Positions 26,516 to 38,300 of a stretch of DNA of 64,000 nt are shown here, piece after piece. The stretch's first letter is position 1. The number at the start of each line of letters is the position of its first letter. The position numbers and the translations under genes are program-made. The stretch is from NCBI RefSeq assembly GCF_028502605.1, contig NC_079233.1, positions 5,952,001-6,016,000 of the forward strand, written 5' to 3'. The notes under the pieces were generated by a model that worked only from the letters and a program-made list of their open reading frames with translations, had not been told where the DNA came from and did not search any database. The stretch comes from Trichoderma breve (taxonomy: Eukaryota > Ascomycota > Sordariomycetes > Hypocreales > Hypocreaceae).

Positions 26516-27852
26516 ATGCATTCCTCCAAGCTCTTCTCAGCCATCCTGGCTGCTGGCGCCGCCAGCGTCGTCTCTGGTAAGATCCTTTGCGCTCTGTGGT
26601 ATCACTACAAAATGCTAACTCGACTGTAGCTGCCTCCAGCGCCTGTTCCAAGGATATCAAGGTTACCACGCCTAACCCTGTCATCTCCTGCGACACCGTT
26701 GACGCCAACATCATCGTCGATGAGTCCGTTGCTGGTGACCTGATCCTCAACGGCCCCAAGACGATCACTGGTGATCTCATCATCAACAATGCCACCCAGC
26801 TCATTTCCGTCCAGAGTATCACAATTGCCTCCATTGGCGGCAACTTCGAGCTCAACGGCCTCGAGCTCCTGAGCTCTGTTAACATGCAGGCGCTCAAGAC
26901 CTTGAACAAGTTGAACATGGTCAAGCTTCCCCAGCTTAACACTCTGGTCTTTGGCACTTCTGGTGTCACCAAGGCCAACGACATCCAGGTTACCGACACC
27001 TTCCTCAGTGATCTTAGCGGTCTCAACATCAACAGTGTTGATTCCCTTACCATCACCAACAACAACAAGCTGACCGCCTTCAACTCCGACCTGGTCAACA
27101 TCACCACCCTTCTCAGTGTTACCAGCAACGGAAACAACATGGAGATCAACATGACTAAGCTTCAGTCTGCTGCCGAGATTCAGCTTTCTAACGTCAAGAG
27201 CTTCGTCGTTCCTAGGCTGAAGACCATCACCCAGTCCCTCAAGTTCGACACCAACCCTTCGCTCACCACTTTCAGCGCCAAGAACGTCACCTCCATTGGC
27301 GACAGTGTCACCTTCATCAACAACAACAAGCTCACCAACGTCTCATTCCCCCTGTTGACGTCTGTTGGTGACTTGACTATCCAGAACAACACTGCCCTCG
27401 ATGCCGTTGAGGGTTTCCCCAAGCTGCAGACCGTTGCTGGTGGTGTCATCCTCCGCGGTAACTTTGACACGTGAGTAGCCAGCCCGTCTCGGTTCCCATA
27501 TGTATATTCCTTATCGCTGACCGTTGTATCTTTATATAGTGTTGAGCTTCCCGCCCTCAAGGACGTCAAGGGCGGCTGCACTGTCTTCTCTACCACCGAC
27601 ATTTCTGCTTTCTGCGGTTTCTTCGATGACGCCAAGAAGAGCAAGATCATCCAGGGTCAGGAGTCCTGCAAGAGTAACGTTAAGGCCGCCAATGAGGGAG
27701 GTAGCGACGGTGACTCCAACACTTCCAGCGGCGGCAAGGGCAGCTCCAGCGACAACAGCGGTAACGGCACTGACAACGCTGTCGCTGCCCTCAACGTCAA
27801 CAACGTCCTTTTGGGCGTCTCCGTCCTTGCTGGTATGGCCCAGCTGTGGTAA
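26516..27852 (+). CDS. ECM33: GPI-anchored cell wall protein, Ecm33/Sps2 family
   Basis: Three exons (26516-26576, 26630-27470, 27540-27852) give 404 residues. The first intron has a clear GCTAAC branch site. Exon 1 encodes the hydrophobic core of a signal peptide (LFSAILAAGAASVVS). The middle is a run of receptor L-domain-like leucine-rich repeats with many N-glycosylation sequons (for example NNAT and NMT). It includes the family's opening block of ITGDLIINN-like strands. A Cys-containing cap (about residues 310-340) leads to a Ser/Gly linker and a C-terminal hydrophobic segment (VNNVLLGVSVLAGMAQLW) that fits a GPI attachment signal. Ecm33 proteins sit at the plasma membrane and wall and are needed for wall integrity and mannoprotein organisation. 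Codon use is strongly C-ending, as in highly expressed genes, in line with the CT-rich leader. Confidence 0.93.
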
Positions 27853-28394
27853 AAAGTTTCGGAGGATGATGGGTCGGAATTTGGCGTCTATCTCTGTTCT
27901 CCCAGATTTTTTCTGTTTTCTTTTAGCCAACACATTGTGGTTTCGTCAACCTACCCCACGCCTTGGCTGTCAACTCATATGTGACCGCCCCTTTTGTGTG
28001 TCCGCGGCACTAACGCTAGAACTTAATAATGGAAATGTACTTCAAAATGTCGCCACGCTCCTTTTATCCTTTCGACGAGCATCGACAATGATGCATGACG
28101 CACAGGCTGTATTGCCTGTGACAATTTGGCTATCACTGGCGAGCTCGAGACTTGAAAGGATTTTACGTGTGTACGGTTACTGGTGATATTCTATCACGAT
28201 TTGCACCTCTCTTTAGACTTTCTTTACCGGTGTTGGTGTATGTTAGACTTAGGGTACTTTTTATACCACTTTTTGCCTTTGTTTTTATTAAATCAACCTT
28301 GCCTAATTACCTATGAGTCTACCTTGCTCCGTGCCTGTGAAAACCAAGTGTAGTAGTTTGCGATGACTATTAAATAAGTGCCCTGTGCTAAACC
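27853..28394. other. convergent 3' intergenic region
   Basis: A 542-bp A/T-rich spacer lies between the ECM33 and SPF45 stop codons. It probably holds both 3' UTRs. No gene is seen. Confidence 0.6.
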
Positions 28395-30122
28395 TCATGC
28401 TGTTGCATCTACATAGATGCCTTGTTCAAATCTCTCAGTGTCGTAAAATTTTGGGATTATAGTGTTGCCGTTAAAAACACGCCCGTCCAATTCATTGACT
28501 GCCTGTTGCCATTGTGTCAACCCGAGATAACTTGAGTAATGGATGATTTGTTCGTTTGAAGATGTATGTGACTTACTCGCAGTGCAGACACTTGGTCTGT
28601 GAACTTGATAAAGACTTGGCGAGTGTCTACGTCGATGTATAGTCTCTCGACTCGCCCATACTATGTACCGCACATTATTAGCCATCAATTGCCTCTTCGA
28701 ATGATATTATCAGGAAGCCGTTGCTTTTTTCTTACCTTTTCGCCGCACTCTCCGCCGATTTCCTGGCCCAGGCCATCGGCGATCTCGGCCTCGAGGTCGG
28801 GCATGTTCTCGAGCATGTTCTGGAGTACAATGACGTCGCTCATGACGCCGAACTTGCCCGTCTCCTCCTTGCGCTTGCCGCCGAATATCTTGCCCTTGTT
28901 GGCGGGCTCGGCCCAGCCGCCGCCGTCCGCGTCGGCCTTTTTGCGCCTCTTTTCCACCTGGACGCGGAGCGGGTTGAGGATGCCGGATTCGTTGGCGCCG
29001 AGGGCGGTGCCCTTTGTCCAGCCGTATTTGGACATGAGACGTTGCGCGAAGCCGACTTGACCGGGGCGGTTGGCTCGCGGCTGTTCAGTGTCGTCGGGGG
29101 CGTTATCGTCATCGCCTTCGGCGCGGCTAAAGCTGGGTGGTGGTGAGTAGCCTTCGTCTTCGTCGCCGTTGGTATTGGTTGGTGGAGTCTGGGTGTAGCG
29201 GACGGGAGCTTTGGATATTGTAGTGGATTCTGAGGGTGGTGGAGGTAGAGGGGCGTAAGATGGGTTGTTGTTCGTTTGAAGGGGAGGCGGTGGAGGAGGT
29301 GGTGATGGTTCGAAAGGCTGAGGCGAAGGGACTTGTTGCGTCGTTGAGAGGGCTAGGCGACGGGCATAAGCGTCGTCTGCGGTTTCGTCTTGCGGTGGAG
29401 CAGCTGGGGGAGATCTTGGAGGCGGCGCAAAGGAGTATGAAGCTGGCGGCGCAAACTGATCTGTGATATGAGTTAGTCTTGTCCGACCAATTTCTCATGA
29501 TAACGGCGTGGGTGAGCTTACTTGAGGGTGCTGCACGGGTTCCCTCCTCTTCCGAGTCCGAGATGTCACTCTCGTCCTGTCGCTTTCGGTGACGATATAG
29601 CAATCCCTTCCACTCTCGCACTTCCTCTACCTTTTCTTCGCTTTTGAGGAACTCGTCTACGTTTGTCGGCCTCGATGGATCATACATCTCGTCCCAGTCT
29701 GTCTCAAACTGCTCCTGCCTCTTCTTCTTCTTTTTGCGACCGCCTCGTTGGCGCTTCTCTCCAACGCCGTACATCCATTCATCTTCCTCCGTTGCCGCCC
29801 AATCAGCAAGAGTGCTCTGATGTGGTATTGACTGCACAGCTCCGGGGGCTGTTGTGGTAGTTGCTGAAGCTGTGGTGGGTGCAGTCCTGGGGATCGCTTT
29901 GGGGAATGTCGGCTTGGCTTTGGGCTGTTTTACTTGTGGACGCCGTATGGGCTGGAACTGAAGCGCGGGATTGAGGGGCTTCTTCGCTGCTTGTTCATCT
30001 GCTGCAGGGGCGCCTTGCTTATATGTCACTGGCGCGGAGGAGATGGTAGCTGATGGAGAGGGATCGTTGGGATCGTGTAGATTGTCGTAGAGGGAGAGTC
30101 CTCGCGGCGGAGGAGCCGCCAT
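28395..30122 (-). CDS. SPF45/RBM17-like splicing factor (G-patch plus UHM-type RRM)
   Basis: Four exons (30122-29522, 29460-28736, 28660-28577, 28502-28395) give 505 residues. The introns are 61, 75 and 74 nt, and all phases match. The N-terminal half is disordered and Pro-rich, with conserved short blocks (LYDNLHDPNDPS at the start and a WDEMYDPSRPTNVDEF block near residue 145) seen in SPF45 orthologues. A G-patch lies at about residues 330-370 (VGFAQRLMSKYGWTKG with conserved Gly). A C-terminal RRM at about 405-500 contains GRVF, the RXF motif of U2AF-homology-motif domains. SPF45 helps select 3' splice sites by binding ULM peptides of SF1, U2AF and SF3B1. It shares a divergent promoter with DBP5. 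Confidence 0.92.
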
Positions 30123-30687
30123 ATTCCCGTGATAACAAAGGTTATTTGGTTATGATGATTTGTTCTGAGACATGAGCTGAGTAGAATTGAGTAGTAAAAA
30201 GAAGAGAAAAGGGTAAGCTTTGAAACGCGACAGAACTTGGAAATATTCAGAAGAGTAATCGGCCATAAATTATTAGCAGTAGTAGGTTAGTAGTCTATCT
30301 CGAGCGCGATCAATTGGTGGCTGAGAGCTACCTAGTACCTATGGAGCGGCCCGGCAAAATATCGGCACGCCATCACTCAATCGCAGCTCTCTGGTGAATT
30401 GCCAGCTTGAGCTGCATATCACCCCTCCAACCAACCCCACCAAAATTTCCCCCATCCATCCGCCTCAATATATCAGGTCACTCTACTTTGGACCATAGCA
30501 TCTGGTGTGGCTTGGGGAGTACGTCGAGTCACGACATTTCCTTTTTTCTTCCTTTTCCTCCTCACCATCTAACTCAACCTTAGACAGTTGCAGGCAGACT
30601 GTCCTTGAGCATCTCGTTGATCTACGCGTTTCTTTCCGCCACTCTCAATCCACGAACCCGATAGTCCGATTATCCAACATCTCCAAA
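30123..30687. promoter_or_regulatory. bidirectional promoter between SPF45-like gene and DBP5
   Basis: These 565 bp lie between two divergent start codons. A TATA-like AATATATC is near 30468, and a C/T-rich tract (TTTTTTCTTCCTTTTCCTCC) near 30541-30563 precedes DBP5. Confidence 0.6.
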
Positions 30688-32337
30688 ATGTCTGACCTCG
30701 CGAGTCGCATTACGAAGCCTGACGAAGCTGTCAAGGCCGAGAGTCAGCCCGAAGCTGATGTTCCGGCCGCCGATGCTTCTGTCGCTGAGACTCAGAATGA
30801 CGGTGCCATTGAGGAGCTTGGTGGCTCTGGCCTGCAGGAGCCAGAGTGGGATGTCGAAGTCTCCCTCAGCGATCTTCAGAACAACGAAGCAACACCTTTT
30901 CACTCTGCCACGCAATGGGAGGATATGGGCCTGTAAGTGTTAAACTAATTTAGTATCAACCGTGCATATTTGCTAACCATGTTGCCAAAGTTCCGAGGAC
31001 CTCCTAAAGGGCCTTCTGGCTCTCAAGTTCTTGAAGCCTTCGAAAGTTCAGGGAAAATCTCTTCCTCTGATGCTTAGCGATCCTCCGAGGAATATGATGG
31101 CCCAATCCCAATCAGGAACTGGAAAGACCGCAGCGTTTGTTACTGCCATTCTGTCGCGTGTCGATTTCAACAACCCTGATCAGCCTCAAGCCCTTGCCTT
31201 GGCACCCAGCCGAGAGCTGGCTCGTCAGATTGAAGGTGTCATTGGTGCTATCGGTCGCTTTATCAAGCCCCTCAAAGTTGCCGCGGCCATTCCAGGTGCT
31301 TTGCCCCGTGACCAGCCAGTTCGATCTGCAGTCATTGTTGGAACACCCGGTACCGTCATGGATGTCATCCGACGAAGACAGTTGGATGTCTCTCAACTCA
31401 AGGTTCTCGTCTTGGATGAGGCCGACAATATGTTGGATCAGCAAGGAATGGGTGACCAGTGCTTGAGAGTGAAGAAGTAAGACTGCTCTGGAATAAAAAT
31501 CACTAAAGAAATGAGAGATAGCTAACCTGTGGATATAGCATGCTGCCCAAGTCTATTCAGATCCTTCTGTTCTCAGCCACTTTCCCCGACAAAGTTGGCT
31601 CATATGCCCAGAAGTTCGCACCAAACGCCCACTCACTGAAACTCCAGCGCAACGAACTTACGGTCAAGGGCATTTCACAAATGTTCATTGACTGTGCTGA
31701 CGACAATATCAAGTACGACGTTCTCTGCAAGCTCTACGGTCTTATGACTATTGGCCAGTCGGTCATCTTCGTCAAGGTATGTTGCCAACGGACTTGGGAC
31801 CTTTAACTCGACCAAGCTTTGCTAACATACAAATAGACCCGTGAAAGTGCCAACGAGATCCAGAGGCGCATGGTAGCTGATGGACACAAAGTTTCCGCCC
31901 TGCACGCTGCTTTCGATGGTAATGAAAGAGATGAGCTGTTGGCTAAGTTCCGACAAGGCGAGAACAAGGTTCTCATCACTACCAACGTCCTTGCCCGTGG
32001 TATTGACGTGTCTACCGTCTCCATGGTTATCAACTACGATATTCCGATGAAAGGCCGCGGCGATTCTGAGCCAGATGCTGAGACTTACCTCCACCGTATT
32101 GGCCGAACTGGACGTTTCGGCCGTGTCGGAGTCAGTATCAGCTTCGTCTATGACAAGAAGAGCTTCGACGCCCTCAGCAGCATTGCCAACACCTACGGTA
32201 TCGACCTTGTCCGTCTCGATACCGATGACTGGGATGAGGCAGAGGAGCGAGTCAAGGAGGTCATCAAGAAGAACCGAGCTCAGGCTGCTTATGCTCCAAG
32301 TGCTACGGACAATGCGGCCAAGGCACAGGCACCCTAG
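30688..32337 (+). CDS. DBP5: ATP-dependent RNA helicase Dbp5 (DEAD-box, mRNA export)
   Basis: Four exons (30688-30932, 30991-31476, 31539-31776, 31837-32337) give 489 residues. The introns are 58-62 nt, with branch GCTAAC in each. A Glu/Ala-rich N-terminus is followed by the Q-motif region (about residues 70-100). Then come motif [11 protein letters not shown] (about 119), Ia APSRELARQ, Ib TPGT, II DEAD (about 224), III SAT, IV VIFV, V ARGID and [13 protein letters not shown]. The phrase [11 protein letters not shown] and the [21 protein letters not shown] stretch distinguish Dbp5 from eIF4A. It acts at the cytoplasmic face of the nuclear pore, where Gle1-InsP6 and Nup159 drive it to strip export factors from mRNA. 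It also assists translation termination. Confidence 0.96.
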
Positions 32338-35317
32338 AGAGGTGACTACGACGCATCGATGACTTACTAAATTGGCGGCGATCCTCTTTGTTTCTTTTGT
32401 CCTTTACGTTGCTTGATAAGAACGCCGCAATTTCGCACTTGATGATGGATGGTATGATAATGGGGTTTATACAACTGGATCTGTAGAGTGTGGCACGACA
32501 AGATACCAAAATTTGCAGAGTTGTGCCATTGCAGGACGGCTGAAAAAGCTAAAAATGATAAATATTCTGCCCTTTTCGTGGCGTTTATTCCACCTCGTGC
32601 CTTTGTCCCTATCTTGCTAGCAGTGAAAAACGTATGGCAATCTGTTAAATTGCCTTTATCACACATGAACATAACCATCTCTGTCTGAATCACTGCAATT
32701 GATGGAAGCACTGATTCGAATCGAATGTTTCACTCAGATTTGCATAGTTAATGCAGCCGGAAGTGGATTCGCATAATTATTTATCTGAGGTTGCATAACG
32801 GAATGCCGTAATCCGTACGCTGTGCTCCGTACCTTTGTAGCATTTTGGATGGGGTCTGCGGTTCGTGGATCCACGTTGATTTTTCCAGCACATGACTCTA
32901 CATGCGAGTAGTTTTGACGGAGAGCTCGGTGGCGAAAATTCAGAGCCAGAAAAGAGCTCTTGTCTTGAGTTTTACGGCCTACGAGTGTATACTTGGTGGA
33001 CGATGAAGATAAAATTCCACGCGCTGTATAGCATCGTCATATCTGTGATTTCTATCTGCCCTCTCCTTTTACCTACAGTAGCTTACAACGGATCGGAAGA
33101 GGTTGGACACACCGGTGCAGGAATCGGAGCATTTCTCTGGTGGTTGGAGAGCATTTGCTGCCTTGCCGACCACCTCTTTTTTTCTGATCCTTCTCCTAAG
33201 TGGCTCACGTCATGCAGTGCTACACCACTAAGGCAGATGCATGTACGACGGATGTATGTCTGTAGAGAACTTACTCGTACGCAGGAAAACAAACACTCGG
33301 CGCAGATAGTGTGCGAGTACATGTGAAAGTATCAAGAGGGGTTGATGGGAAGGCTGGCGCGTGCATGGGTCTGGGCTTACAAGAGGGTTGGATATTCTGC
33401 ATGTAATTAAGTGGTTGGTATGTCAACGGAGGAGCGGGCAGATGTTACTCGTCCTCTGCATTCTGTTAGAGGTGTAGTGCAGTATCAAGTCAAGTCCTCG
33501 GACCAGGTAAGCATGGACGATGGCTGGTGATGGGATGCTGTCACACATCATGGATCATGGCTCACTCGTATCGCCGACGAAGCAGAGCATGGGAGCCTTT
33601 TGTCCCGCAAATTGAGCCATCATCCCCACCATTATGTCACTGTGCTGCACCGCCAAGACAGTGAAGAAGGCCAGGAAAAAACCACAGCAACAGAAAAAGA
33701 GAGGGAAAAAGAAAACAGAAAAAAATTTACGCGGTGAAGCATCTCACGTGTGGTTCCGGAGCTGCTTTGAGGATTGGCGCTCCCAAGGTGTTTCCCCCCA
33801 CTCTTTTCAACTACCACCACACACCGCCTACTAGAGAGCACTAGTCTTCCCATTTTCCGTTATTAGCACGCCTTGCATGATAGCGTACTTGAGCTTTGAG
33901 ACACGACCGGGAAAACAAAGAGAGCCAAAGACAAGACAGCCAAAGGTTCCTTTCCTAGCACGAGCCCGGTGGCAAAACGAAACCCGTCTTGACGACTGTG
34001 CTTGTACGACAGTCGGCTGATATTTTCTTCGCAGCAACAGTTGCCGCACCCTGGCCAGAGCTTGAGAATTTTCTCCCACGGAACCACCCCCCTGTCAAGT
34101 GTCGGCTGTGGCTCCATCGCCGTAGCACCGGTTAGCCAAAAAGAACCAGCCTCTCCGAGACGGGCAGCGCATACGAGTTAGTAGCTTGGGGTGGTTTGAC
34201 GGTTAGTACGTGGTGCGAATTCTCTTGTTTTTTCCATCTTGTTCTTGTTCGAGAAAAAGAAGGGGGCCTTCTGCAAGTCATGCTCCTCAAGCAAGTCATT
34301 TACTGTCCTCGCCAAAGAAACGAGAGAGACGACGACTTGCTCGATCAATCAAGGAATCGCCCTCCCAGATAATTAACGCAATTGCCCAATGCCGATAGAT
34401 TCCGGGGTTGAGCTGCATGAGAACGACCGCGGGGCATCAAGAGGCGAGCCACGTAGCACGCCTCCAGAGGGAAACCAGTCACAACATGCATATCCCTCCA
34501 GCCTTCGCGGACGCATCCTCACACGCTAGGTCCTGCACGGTGGGCGGTCTTTGATATCGCTCAGAAGCTGGAGCCACTCGGCCCACTGCTAGCCAGCTCA
34601 TCTGGCCGCCTTTACTCATGATTGCTGTTTGCCTGTGTGTCTGATTTGCCCGCCGGTGCTTAATCCCACTTTTCGTTGGTTGATCATGCATGTTCCATTT
34701 TCGTTGCGTCGGGCAGCTATCCTGTCAGCCCGTGCGAATTCAAGTCATGTCTCAACCCGCAAATGCGGCCGGCTGGTGACAAGGCCACCTGCTGAGCCCA
34801 ATCGTAGAGCGGCGTGGCGGGCGGAAAACGACTTGCCTCTGCCAATTGGGCTCGCATGATTGCTATTCAGCCGTCGTGTGGGTATGGATCTCTGTTGCAA
34901 GGGGGGCTCTGGACCGGAATTTGTGTACTCTTGGCCTGCTGGGCTCCGCATCGTCAATCTTCTCTGGTTCGCTTGTGGACGGCCATGGGTGTTTTTTTGA
35001 CATGGGACGTGCTTTTTTGGATGGGCCCATGCAGCTCGAGGAGACAAGGCTCCAAGTGGTGTCATCTCAAAGCCTTTACTGACTTCCCACCTGTTCGCAG
35101 GTTTTAGAGAGGAAAAAAAAAAAAAACCTCCTGCATCATACATACCAAACTACACTCTGAAACCCGTCATCATCCGTACCAATAGGCTGCTACATTCGCT
35201 TTGAAGCAGCCACAGACAGCCGTGTCCTGAAGCGCCAAGGCCCAAGAGACCGGCCGTTTTCCTTATTGGCGCTTTCCACCTGCATCTGTCGGATAATCTG
35301 ATTTCAGTGCAGCTTGT
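32338..35317. other. 3-kb gene-poor interval
   Basis: No gene is recognised between DBP5 and the acidic repeat protein. The first few hundred bases are probably the DBP5 3' UTR. One frame from the ATG at 33003 to 33326 encodes a signal-peptide-like start with several Cys, but there is no other support. A poly-A run is at about 35116-35126. The sequence just before 35318 probably holds the promoter of the next gene. Confidence 0.55.
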
Positions 35318-38300
35318 ATGGAGGTCGATAAAGCAGCCGTGCCCCAGCTCGCTCAGTCCGAGGTCTCTGAGGTCGACAGGGCAAAGGAAGTATGAGCACC
35401 GCCCAAGAAGTCGAGTACTGTCCCGTCAGGACTAACATAGACTTGTCCAATGTACAGTTCTCCGATTTTTCCAATGTCCAGTACTTCGAAAAGAATGACT
35501 CCGAGGTCGGGTCCAAGGTGTCAGTAGACAACAAAGGTAATTGACGACATTCACCCAGAGCGCATTTCTTCCAATATCTTCCAATGCTAATTTTGCAGCA
35601 GAAAATGATGCCCCTCAAGATTCGGCCGCGGCTGAAGAGCAGCCTGAAGAGGCCGAGGTAGATGGCGAAGTTGCGGCAGAGCCCACTTCTTCCAAGAACA
35701 AGAAGAAAAAGAAGAAGAAGAACAAGAACAAGAGCGAAAGCCAGATAACTTCGCCTATAGAGTCCTCCGAAAGCTTTGCAGCTGAAGTCAAGGCTGAGGG
35801 GGAAACCGCCGAGACGGCAGAGCAAGACACAACAGTTACCCCTCCTCCGGAGGAGTCAAGTCAGGTGGTCGAAGACGAGGCTAAGAAAGACAAGAAGAAG
35901 AAAAAGAAGAAGAAGAAGAGCAGCCCCAAGAACTCGGAGACAGATGTGGCCGAGGATAGCGCTCTTGATCCCGCCCAGCCTCCATCGCCACCAGCCACGG
36001 ACGAGGGAAGAGGTGAGGATGAGGCTACTCCGGTTGTAGAGGAGAAGACCGAAGCCGCTGCTGCGGAGCCTGAGCCTGCTGTCGAATCCGCGAAGGAAGA
36101 GAACGCAGCTGAGCCCGAGCATTCAGATGAGGCCGTCCCCGTTTCCGAAGAAGTCAAGGCCGAAGCGGAACCCGAAGCTCACCACGAAGATGCCAAGGTC
36201 GCTGAGGAAGAGGCTAAGACTACGGAGGATGCAGTTGCTGTTTCTGTAGAGCCCGAGCATGCGGAACCCGAGTCGGAAACCGCTAAGGAGCCCGAGCATG
36301 AGCAGGAGCACGAGCACAAGGAGGAGCATGAGCATGTTCTCCAGGAAACCGAGGCTGTAAAGGAGCCAGAGGCTGTGCCTGCTGTTCACGAGGATGCCCA
36401 TGTTGAGGAGTCTCACGAGCCGGCGGAAACACACGATGAGAAGCCAGCCGAGGAGCCTACTCACACAGAAGATACCCAGGCACCAGTGGTGGCCGAAGAG
36501 CCCGCCGAGCATGAGGAGACTGAGACATCGGAGCACAAGGATGATGTCCACGTTCCTGAGCCGGCTGAGGCTGAGAAAGCGGAGGAGCATCATGCTGAAG
36601 AAGACAAGCCCTCAGAAGATGTGAAGCCTGCTGAGGAGGTCGCACCTGCTCACGAAGAGGAGAAGCACTCCGAAGACGTCCCATCTACCGAAGAGACGAA
36701 GCCCATCGAGGAAGAAAAGTCTACTGAGGAAGATAAGCCCGCTGAAGAGGTCGCACCCGCTCACGAAGAGGAGCACGTCGAAGAACAACACTCTGAAGTG
36801 CCCGCTACCGAGGAGACGAAGCCTGCCGAGGAGGTTACTCACGTCGAAGAGGAGAAGCACACCGAGGAGGCTACGCCAGCTGAGGAGGAGAAACACTCCG
36901 AAGAAGAGAAGCCTTCCGTCGAGGAGCACACCGAAGTTGAGAAAGACGCCGCTGAACCTGAGGCCAAGGAAGAGCCTGCTGCCGAGCCTGTTGTCGAAAA
37001 TCACCATGAGGAGACCTCCAAGGAGGCTGAAGAGCATGTCACCGAAGCTGCACACGAAGAACCCGCCAAGGAACATGAAAAGCATGCTGAAGTCGCGAAG
37101 GACATCGCTACGGAGGAGACTCCCGCTCACGAGGAGGAGAAGGCACCCGAGACTGCGGAGCCCGAACACCACGAGGAGGAAAAGACTCCTGAGCCACACT
37201 CTGATGCTACACCAGCTGTTGACGACGTCGTTGCCGAAGAGCACACTCTGACCGAAGACAAGCCTGCTTCTGAGGAGGAGAAACATGATGACTCCGAGAA
37301 GCACGAAGAGTCTGCTGCTGAACACGAGCACGTCGCCGCTGAGGTTGAGACCAAAGCTGAGGAAGTCGAGGAAACTCCCAAGGAGGAGGAACCCATTGAA
37401 GAGGCTCCTAAGGATGTGGCCGAGTCTCATGAGCCTGTCCACAGCGAGGAGGCTAAGCACGACGTGACTGAAGAAGCCGAGCCTGCTCATGAAGCCGAAC
37501 AGTCTCACGACACCGAAGTTGCTAAAGAGGAGACTCACGAAGAGCACCATGATGTCGAGACCAAGGCCGAGGAGGCTGAGCCTGAGTCCGTGGTCGAGGA
37601 TATCAAGGAGCCTGTCGAGGCACACGCCGAGACTGAGGAAACTTCTCACGAAGAGGCCCCTGTCGAGCAATCTGTAGTTTCTGAGGAGCATTCTGTTCCT
37701 GCTGAAGCTACTGAGTCTGAAGTCTCCAAGGTCGAGTCTGAGGTTTCTCATGCCACTCACTCTGAGGCTGAGGCCAAGCCTGAGGTTGTCGAGGCCTCAT
37801 CAGAAGTAACAGACCACAAGCCTGAGACCACTGAAAGCGAATCTACCCCTGAGGAGCACGTTGCGGTGGCCGAGACCGAGAGTGATGTTCAGAAGAGTGT
37901 TGCTGAGCCTGAGCCCGCCACCGAATCCGAGGTCGCCGCCACTGAGTCTGAGGCTGCTACTGAGTCTGAAGTTGCTGCTCACCCCGAGGTTGTTGCCAAG
38001 TCTGAGGTCGCTACTGAGTCTGAAGCTGCCACCGAATCCGAAGTTGCTGCTCACCCTGAAGTCGCTACTGAGTCTGAGGTTGCTACGGACTCCGAGGTTG
38101 CTGCCCACCCCGAGGTCGCTGCCGAATCTGAAGTGGCTACCGAATCTGAGGTCGCCAAGTCTGAGCCCGTTGCTGAGTCTGAAGTAGCCACCGAGTCTGA
38201 GATTGCTAAGTCTGAGCCTGTTGCCGAGTCTGAAATTGCTGCGGAATCTGAGGTCGCTGCTCACCCCGAGGTCACGGCCGAGTCCGAAGTAGCCACCGAA

